A stretch of 64,000 nt of DNA from Ulva prolifera (taxonomy: Eukaryota > Chlorophyta > Ulvophyceae > Ulvales > Ulvaceae): the NCBI GenBank assembly GCA_023078555.1, contig CM041200.1, positions 7,804,807 through 7,868,806 of the forward strand, read 5' to 3'. Below are positions 56,853 through 64,000 of the stretch, piece by piece. Position 1 is the first letter of the stretch. Each line of letters begins with the position of its first letter. Both the position numbers and the translations under genes were made by a program. The notes beneath the pieces are model-generated. The model did not search any database. It was not told the origin of the DNA and was given only the letters and a program-made list of their open reading frames with translations.

Positions 56853-59800
56853 ATGAGCTATCTCCGTATGGCCTGCTTGCAACTGCGTGCGGCAGTCCTT
56901 GTTGCGCTGCTGGCGCTGGGAATGCCTGGGCAAGCTGAGGTGATGGCGCAAGCCTGGCTTGGGCCCAGTCCTTCGGGGATGGTATGCCATCTCCTGTAGC
57001 ACATCTGCAGTAGTCTCGTCGTGTATTCCGCGGTGCTACTGCTGATGGAGTGACCTCGTGGTCTATCGTGCAGCACTTGGCATAATCGATGTGCTGGCGA
57101 TCGCCCGAACCTGGCGCACACGTACCATACATGTATGCGGCGTGTATCTACAACATCATGTTAAATGAAGATTTTCACCCCCCCTTGCCGGTGTTCCTGT
57201 GGGGCTTGGTTTGCAAGTGGCAATGGCGAGTACGCTGCTCGCAAGGTCAGCAGCATGGCGTCGGCTGCACCACAGTCACCCGTTGCTAGTCTGTATCTCC
57301 TATATGGTGAATATTCTTATTTATTAGCATTTAAACCGGCCCTACTTTGGCACTTGCTTCGCTGCTTCACCCATCAAGCATGATATGTGAACGCAAGTTC
57401 TGCCCTGCGCAGGACGCGACTCCCCAACACCAGCATGTCGGAGGCTTACTTCATGACGCCAGCAATGTGCCTGCTTCTATCGGTCGCGGGTTGCTGCAAA
57501 CCACCAGCCCCACACAGGCCACGCCCAGTCCAGCCCCGGATGCAGTGCCAACAATCACTGTCGTCACCACAGCGGACGAGCTGCAAAGCGCATCAGTGGC
57601 AGCTGCAAAAGACATCGAGATACGAGCCCACCTGGATCTTCGGGGTCTGACTCGCCTGGCCTACACTGGTGCTCAGGGCGCCTTCATTTCTTCCTCCCCA
57701 CCACCAGCAAGTGTGCAGCTGGAGGCCCTGTTCTACGCCACAGAAGGCATGACGTCCATGAGAGTCCGTTCTGCACCACCTCCTACATGCCAATCAAACA
57801 TGCTCTCAGGAATGAACTGCACTGCAGCGCCTCTGCAGCTGCTGGCTGAGCAAAACCATGTTGCGCAACACCATTCCTTGCGTATTCTCCCTCAGGCGAA
57901 TACACTCCAGTGCCCCGTGATCATAACGACGACCACAACAAGCCTGAAACTCTGACCTCGGTGCTCCTGCAGGGAAATTGCAGTGACCCCGATGCAGCAG
58001 CCGCGCTCGGCCTCTCCCAGGCTGAAGCACAGGAGCTGCTCCCCCTGAAGCCGCGGCAGTGCCTGCTGCTCCTGCCAGATGCGTTCTTCATGAGCAGGGG
58101 TGGCCAGTTCTGGCTCGACGGCCTCTACCTCAAGCTCCATCGGGCCCACATTGAGCACAATGACCAGGCGGTCGTGCAGGTCGGGTCCCACGACTCCGGA
58201 GCAACGGGCGCGAGCCTCGCCTGCACCAACATAACAGTGCACGGAGATGAACTCAGCCCGTCGGCCGCCGTGAAGCTGGAGCAAGATCGCCACGACGTCC
58301 TCGTGCAAGGTGCGGCGCTTTGACCACTGGCGCAGCTCTGACCACCGAGGCAACTCTGATGCTGCAGTAATGCTACGCAGCCGAAACGTTTTGGCAGTGC
58401 ATCTATGTTGTTCTGCATCGCTACGCAGCCGAAACGTTGTGGCAGTGCATCTTTGTTTTTCTGCATCGCCACGCAGCCAGAGTCCAACTGCACCGCGACA
58501 ACCCCGACATTCTGAACCACTGATGTGGGGAGCGGGTGTGGCCATGTGGCGTGTGCTGTGCTGGTAGCAGTACGGGTAACAGACCTGCAAGCTTACTCTT
58601 GCGGCTGAAGATCTCATGGTCCACTGTGGACATCTGCTCCCCACATCACCTTGCTTCACACGCCTGGTCTGCTTGCGCACAACAACCCCCTGCCTGTCGC
58701 TGCAGCCATGTCTACGGGCACTCGCACTGTGCCACTGCAATGTTCAGCTGGGCACTCGCACTGTGCCACTGCAATGTTCAGCTGGGCACTCGCACTGTGC
58801 CACTGCAATGTTCAGCTGGGCACTCGCACTGTGCCACTGCAATGTTCAGCTGGGCACTCGCACTGTGCCACTGCAATGTTCAGCTGGGCACTCGCACTGT
58901 GCCACTGCAATGTTCAGCTGGGCACTCGCACTGTGCCACTGCAATGTTCAGCTGGGCACTCGCACTGTGCCACTGCAATGTTCAGCTGGGCACTCGCACT
59001 GTGCCACTGCAATGTTCAGCTGGGCACTCGCACTGTGCCACTGCAATGTTCAGCTGGGCACTCGCACTGTGCCACTGCAATGTTCAGCTGGGCACTCGCA
59101 CTGTGCCACTGCAATGTTCAGCCGAGTCAGTGCTGATGCTTGTCACCGTCCCCCGCTACCTCGCACGAACATGCTTCATCTGACAGGCCCTGAGCCCTAG
59201 GTGCATGCATCGTTGCATCCATCGACGCGAGTCTGGTACCTTCACGCTCCTGAGAGCGCATCACTCTGCAGCGCAGTCATTGACCTTGAGTGGAGAACGT
59301 CCGCCTGACAGCCGGCGCGCTGCCTGCAGACTGCATCTTCACGGACTGGCGAGGCTTCCTCTCACCGCTGCAGATCTGGCTGGGCGGCCGCGCTAATGTC
59401 GTGGACACCGTGTTCCGCAACATGCACCTGCCGGTCGAGCTCGCTGACGTGTCAAAGAATGGCTACGTGCACTTTGCCAACGTGTCCCTCGCAAATGTGA
59501 TCCTCCAACAGGGCCGCGTCGTCTCGACGACTTATAACGATTACCGTGCATGGGAGGCTACAGATGAAGACGCCTACATCGTATACTCTGCAGACGATGA
59601 TGAAGGCTTCGACGTTGAGCTGGCGCCGGTGGCTCCAGGCGATGCGGGTATGTTCGGGGCCCAGTTCATCATTGAGAATGGCGAAATGAGCGATTGCGTA
59701 AACCTGGAATATGATCTGAATGAGGTGCTGCCGGGCTGCCCCGAGGAGGCTCTGCTGCGCCGCCGGGTGTTCCTCGAGCTCGCGATGGACCCCGCAGATG

Positions 59801-60018
59801 TGGATGACTTGTTCGCTGCGACGCGGGGTTCTGCTCCGCCACGCAGGCCGCCGCTGTCCGCCTCGACGCCGTGGCTGCAGCAGCTGCGGGCTGCACTCGG
59901 GCCACTGCCGCCGCCGCCGCCGGAGTGGCCGCCGTTCGCCGTCTCCCCGCCCGCGACCTTCACCACGCGTGAGGGCATCGCGGACCCGAAGCAGGTGCCC
60001 CCTGGGCTGCTTGTTCCG
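56853..60018 (+). CDS. RK4: receptor-like kinase paralogue, truncated by a sequence gap
   Basis: Exons 56853-56981 (signal peptide; core AAVLVALLALGMPGQA), 57413-57763, 57973-58309 and 59330-60018 join in the family phases. The ectodomain has TITVVTTADELQ, DIEIRAHLDLRGL, GNCSDPDAAAALGL, then DCIFTDW, VFRNMHL and VSTTYNDY. The frame is open up to the run of N, where the proline-rich stalk PPPPPEWPPFAVSPPA has just been read, so the membrane segment and kinase should follow. After the gap no kinase exon appears within 3.9 kb. Either the missing part lies in the gap, the contigs joined are not true neighbours, or RK4 is truncated. Exon 3 is shorter (337 bp) than in its paralogues, and intron 3 carries a 12-copy minisatellite. 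Confidence 0.8.
58714..59123. repeat. 34-bp minisatellite (12 copies), RK4 intron 3
   Basis: GGGCACTCGCACTGTGCCAC plus TGCAATGTTCAGCT repeats with an exact 34-bp period and almost no differences between units. All three + frames are open through it, which makes long false ORFs. Confidence 0.97.
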
Positions 60019-60118
60019 NNNNNNNNNNNNNNNNNNNNNNNNNNNNNNNNNNNNNNNNNNNNNNNNNNNNNNNNNNNNNNNNNNNNNNNNNNNNNNNNNN
60101 NNNNNNNNNNNNNNNNNN
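60019..60118. other. Assembly gap (100 N)
   Basis: Exactly 100 N, a conventional placeholder for a gap of unknown length. It cuts RK4. Confidence 1.
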
Positions 60119-61371
60119 CGTGGCGTAGAGGTAGTGTCTAGTGTTGGACCGTGGGACCCAAATAGATATTCTCCCGAAGAGGCCGGGCCCTGGCTGCCAT
60201 GATGCGAGGGCATGGTTCCGATTCTGGGTGATCGGGCGCTCCCGCCAACACATGTGTGTGTGGCGCAAAGTGTACCGCTCGCGACAGCGATGCGGGAGTA
60301 TGCGCTAGATAGGGTATATCATAGGGGTGTGTCAGCAGCATGTAGCTGGTGATGTAGGACTACACGCTGGCGCAGTCCGTGAGAGTCTGAGTGCAGGGTG
60401 TAGCTGGCAGGCCCGGGGTAATGAGGTCTGCTGTGGTCTCCTGTGCCTGGCGTGCGACGGGGGCTCCCACTCGGGGCCCTCTGGACGGCCGCAGTCCCAT
60501 GCATGTGCAGCTGCTGCGATGTGAGTGCACACACTGCGGGGCCTGGCCGTTGCTTTGTTGCATGGCTAGTTGTGAGTCCTATCACGTGCTTGCGTTTGTC
60601 CGAGCTCTGTCAGGAGTCTGCGGGATTCGTGCTGTGTAAGGAGTCGGTGGGCCTCATGCTCTGCTCTCTGTGGGCACCGAGTGAGTGCATCGATCTGACA
60701 CGTCAGACATACGTCTTTTCGTGAAGCTGGCAGTGACAGTGCAATGCAGCGACAATGTAATCTGTCGCGGAAGCAGTGGACAGCACTCGAGCGTTGGCTG
60801 CATCGATGGTGTACCTGGGCTGTCGACGAATGCTACCAGGTGTGCAGAGAGCAACCTCGCATTGTTCTTTTGTATCATACACGAGGGCGATCAGTTCCTC
60901 TCTTTCTCCACGTTATCACATCGCCGACCAGAACAGTTCAAACTCCATGACATGACATGTATGATGTCTCTCCTGAACCATCACCCAGGCGCGCTGCGAC
61001 GTCGTACTGGCTGAAGTGATCAATGCCAACATTGCATATGCAGTGGATTGCTCTACTCGACATAGTGGATGTACATGCGGCCCTAACAAGCATGCCCCCT
61101 CAACCGCCGCTGCTGTTGTGATGCACCAATAGCAGCACAGCTGACCACATCGCGACGTGGAATCTTCGCCCTCACTGGTAATTATTATTGATAGCACTAG
61201 CCAGTGCTGTGCGTTATACGAAAGTGTCCAAGGTTAAAATTCAGTGTTACAAGATATAATGAAGGAGTTAATAACAAAGTGCAATAGCAGACACGAGATT
61301 ACGTCTGTGCCTGCACATGGTGCACCGCAGACGCACCACAAGCATCCCATGCACACACATGCAGCTGCCTG
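60119..61371. other. Spacer between the gap and the germin-like gene
   Basis: No gene is recognised; it lacks the RK exons expected after 60018. Confidence 0.5.
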
Positions 61372-62722
61372 CTAGTGGTCCTCCGAGTCCTCGCTCTCGC
61401 CCCCCTCACGAGTTGAAGCCCGTGAAGCAGCAGCAGCAGCACCAGCATCAATGCTTCCTGCGCAGCGCTCTGCGCACATTGGGTCGATAGAGATGCTGCC
61501 TCCCGCAGCGGCACTGGCTTTGAACCGCTCGATCGACGGCGCATCAAGAGTCGGCACGTACGCGTGGAGGACGTTGACCGGCAGAGTCAGCACGGCCTGG
61601 ATCGCGGCGAATGTTCCACCGTCGGCTGTGGGCAGCGCGGCATACGCCCGGGCGGGCTCGCAGGTCGGGTTGGCCAGATAGTGTAGATACCCTGCAGGCC
61701 ACCGCGAGACATGGACACACTCTTCGACCGAATGAACCCGCTCACACCAGTCTCGAGTTGTCAGGCCGGATCACGTAGAACATTCCGTACATTCGGAACT
61801 TCTGGATGGCGAATGAAGTGCTGCGTCGCGACCCAATTGCAACACTGGCTCACGCCCCCCGTCACAGAGGGATAGCTGTGGCTGTAGCAATAGCTACAGC
61901 GGTACATGCATATGCACACGCATCACATCGCCGGTGCAGCACCGCAGGGGGCCACGCGCGTGCGATCACGTGTACACAGCGGGGCCGCACCCTGAGGGAT
62001 GACGAAGCCGCTGTTTTCCGCGAGCTCAGGGTTACGGACGAGCTCCCCGGCCTCATCCACAAACCCTACGTCGATCGTGCCTGAGACGACGTACACACTT
62101 TCGTCGCCACGCGGGTGCACGTGCGGGAAGACGACGCCGCACGCGTCAAAATTGTACACCGCGAATCCGAAGCCGGTGGTGAGCGCGGCGAGGATAGGGT
62201 TTGTTTGGAGGCCCGCCGGCTGCAGGGTGCCGCCCGGGAAGGGCACGCGGACGTCGAAGCCTAGGGTGTAGTCCTCGTCAGCGAACGTGCTGCGCACGTT
62301 GCTCTCACCGAGAAAGTCGTTGTCGACAAACCCTGCAGGCCCTGCAACAGGTCTGCCCTTTGGGGACTCTGAATTCGGTCCGAGTTGGTGACGCCGTCCT
62401 CCGGAGACCGGTGTAAACATTTGGTTGCTCCGAAACAAGTCTGTTTGAATCTGATTTCAGATCTCGAGGGGCACAGCTGTACATGTGTGCCACATGCCCG
62501 CGGCGCGGTGCAGCGAAAGTTCAATAAGTTGGCTGATCAGGGACCTGGGGACGTCGCCTATCCATATATATATAGCTACTGCCGGCGCTGAGATCTATAG
62601 CCGATGCATGTCTATAGATACCACTGACCACTGACGGGCGCCGCACCTTGTTGAGCGGTGGGCATGCCAAAAAGTGTGGCGAGCAGGGCTCCGGCCATTG
62701 CATCTCTCAGGCGGACTGCCAT
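61372..62722 (-). CDS. Germin-like cupin protein, secreted
   Basis: Three minus-strand exons join in phase: 62722-62647, 62332-61991 and 61691-61372, about 245 residues. Exon 1 encodes a signal peptide (MAVRLRDAMAGALLATLFGM, then PTAQQ). Exon 2 holds the metal-binding cupin box: VVFPHVHPRGDESVYVVSGT, with two His, one Glu, and the spaced Gly. Exon 3 continues IPQGYLHYLANP, placing the third metal-ligand His and the PRG-like turn of germins, and ends in an Ala/Glu/Asp-rich tail. Germin-like proteins are extracellular Mn-binding jelly-roll proteins with oxalate oxidase, superoxide dismutase or no known activity; which applies here cannot be told. Splice sites are standard (CAAG/GTGCGG, CAGG/GTGCGG, CTGCAG/GG). 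Intron 2 contains a MITE. It is the only ordinary single-copy-looking gene in the window. Confidence 0.85.
61748..61847. mobile_element. MITE copy in intron 2 of the germin-like gene
   Basis: CAGTCTCGAGTTGTC, GGATCACGTAGAACATTCCG and GCGACCCAATTGCAACACTG show homology to the MITE at 16760 throughout; diverged, no clear duplication. Confidence 0.75.
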
Positions 62723-64000
62723 TGTTGTTGGCCTCTGCATGCATGAAACGATGTCACAGTTCCGTATCTGTGGTCTTTCTCAGCGTCACGAATGGCAATG
62801 GCAGCACTGGAGGTCCCCCCAGACTCATGCGGCTCACCAGCGCCAGGGCTCTGAAATGGCACATGCATGTGAAATCAACTGCTCAAGTGGTGATCCCAGG
62901 CCTGATCGTGAAGGCTCGCGATAGCGATGCTTGTTTGCCAGGCTGTCTCTCACAAACTGTTAACAGTTTGTGAGAGTTTGTGAGACAATTGTCTCATGTT
63001 ACCGGTTGACCACTGTAGCTGGGAGCCACTGCAGCTGCAGTCCTCGACGGCGTGGCTGCCCGAGTACGTACAGACATGTGCGGACAAGCCAGGACATGCC
63101 AGGACACAGGAACATTATCGTTGAGTTCCGGAAGACGTGCATGGATCCCGTGGTTACGTTCCATGGCTATTCGTGTGCACGGGGACATGTGGCAAGCTCG
63201 GCTCGGGAGACTTCGGAGGATCCCGAGGTGACTTCGGGACGTCCTCCGGGGACTCCGGAGCACTCCGGTCCGGAATGCAGAAGCGATATTGGGTATCTGG
63301 ACCCGCACGTCGCAGTCCTTCGAAGGCTCGGATCCGAGCCGCGCAGCGCACGAGCCGCGCAGCGCACTAGCCATGTATACCGAGTCGACGTACATGTGCA
63401 CGCGAGCGACGACGCAACTGCAGCAATTGCGCAAAGGCTTTGCAAAGCTTTGCCGAAGCGTCAGGGCGTGCACGATGGTGTCGAAACTATTGCCGGTGCA
63501 CGCCAGTCACACCATTTCAACGGTGGGGACGCGTCGCTGACGCATGTGGGTTCATGTCGTTCGAGAGATGCACGACACTAGTACTGATCGACGCGCTACG
63601 ATATTGACCGTTGAATATCCAGATCGCTCTTCTGTAAAACACCACCAACGGGTCAAACTGCTCAGGTTGCACCGCACTTCATGTCAGCGCTGACAAGCTA
63701 GCGAACAGGCAGCAGCATACACCAACAAACATCGCACAGAAGCACTCGGTGTCCCCACTGACAACGCTTGCCCCAAATGTTGCCTTCGTCTCTCCGATCT
63801 GCGAGGTGTCCGACCATGCATATGTGGGATTATCATATGGATCAAGGCCTCGAGCGTCACTCTAAGCAATCTCACACCACAACATATGGTATGTGTACAT
63901 TCTGACCACTCTCTCCTGCGCACAGTACCGACATGTGATTGTGATGTGGATTGCTAGTGGTACAATTGACGTCTCACATCAGTATTGCCACTGTCAGTGC
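62723..64000. other. Upstream region of the germin-like gene and window end
   Basis: No further gene is recognised. A GC-rich patch with CTTCGGGA/CTCCGGGG-type repeats lies at about 63195-63275. Confidence 0.5.
62947..62976. repeat. 30-bp perfect palindrome upstream of the germin-like gene
   Basis: CTCTCACAAACTGTT is followed at once by its reverse complement. A second 16-bp palindrome TGAGACAATTGTCTCA is at 62981-62996. They lie 225 bp upstream of the germin start and could be regulatory or a foldback-element end. Confidence 0.85.

Noticed and set aside
58536..59200. Three overlapping ORFs of 160-215 residues in all + frames
   Set aside because: They are the 34-bp minisatellite read through; the period is not divisible by three and each ORF cycles through the same peptides.

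Overview
The window is nuclear DNA of a eukaryote, most probably a green alga of the Chlorophyta. The evidence is intron-rich genes with GT-AG borders, signal-peptide exons, a receptor kinase whose catalytic loop reads HRDLKPAN, transposons of types common in green algae, and TGTAA (the chlorophyte polyadenylation motif) at retroelement 3' ends. No prokaryotic operon structure is present. The genus cannot be named from sequence alone.

Layout. 1-12.7 kb: a large DNA transposon of Zisupton/KDZ type. It carries a partial transposase (+), an Ulp1-like cysteine protease gene (+) cut by a 1,422-bp hAT-like insertion, a long minus-strand multi-exon gene, and an array of palindromic repeats. 13.3-13.8 kb: remnant of a receptor gene. 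15.1-22.4, 24.3-32.1, 47.4-54.3 and 56.9-60.0 kb: four head-to-tail paralogues (RK1-RK4 here) of one receptor-like kinase family. I rebuilt them exon by exon: signal peptide, extracellular domain that looks like a parallel beta-helix, one membrane segment, long juxtamembrane linker, Ser/Thr kinase. RK1 and RK2 are complete (about 1194 and 1177 residues). RK3 lacks a recognisable first exon. RK4 runs into a 100-N gap. 33.2-41.5 kb: a complete young Ty3/Gypsy LTR retrotransposon (identical LTRs, 5-bp target duplication) with a second copy of the hAT-like element inside it. 42.3-44.5 kb: LINE fragments. 61.4-62.7 kb: a three-exon germin-like cupin on the minus strand.

How it fits together. The locus is a tandem array of membrane receptor kinases. 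Exon boundaries and phases are fixed and kinase exon lengths almost constant, while the ectodomain, linker and introns vary. Transposable elements, minisatellites, homopolymer C/G tracts and an exon relic fill the introns and spacers. This resembles a birth-and-death receptor family. The ligand and pathway are unknown. The most unusual items are the receptor architecture, the twin hAT-like elements nested in the coding regions of two unrelated transposons, and a Ty3 element with an extra ORF that starts inside its LTR.
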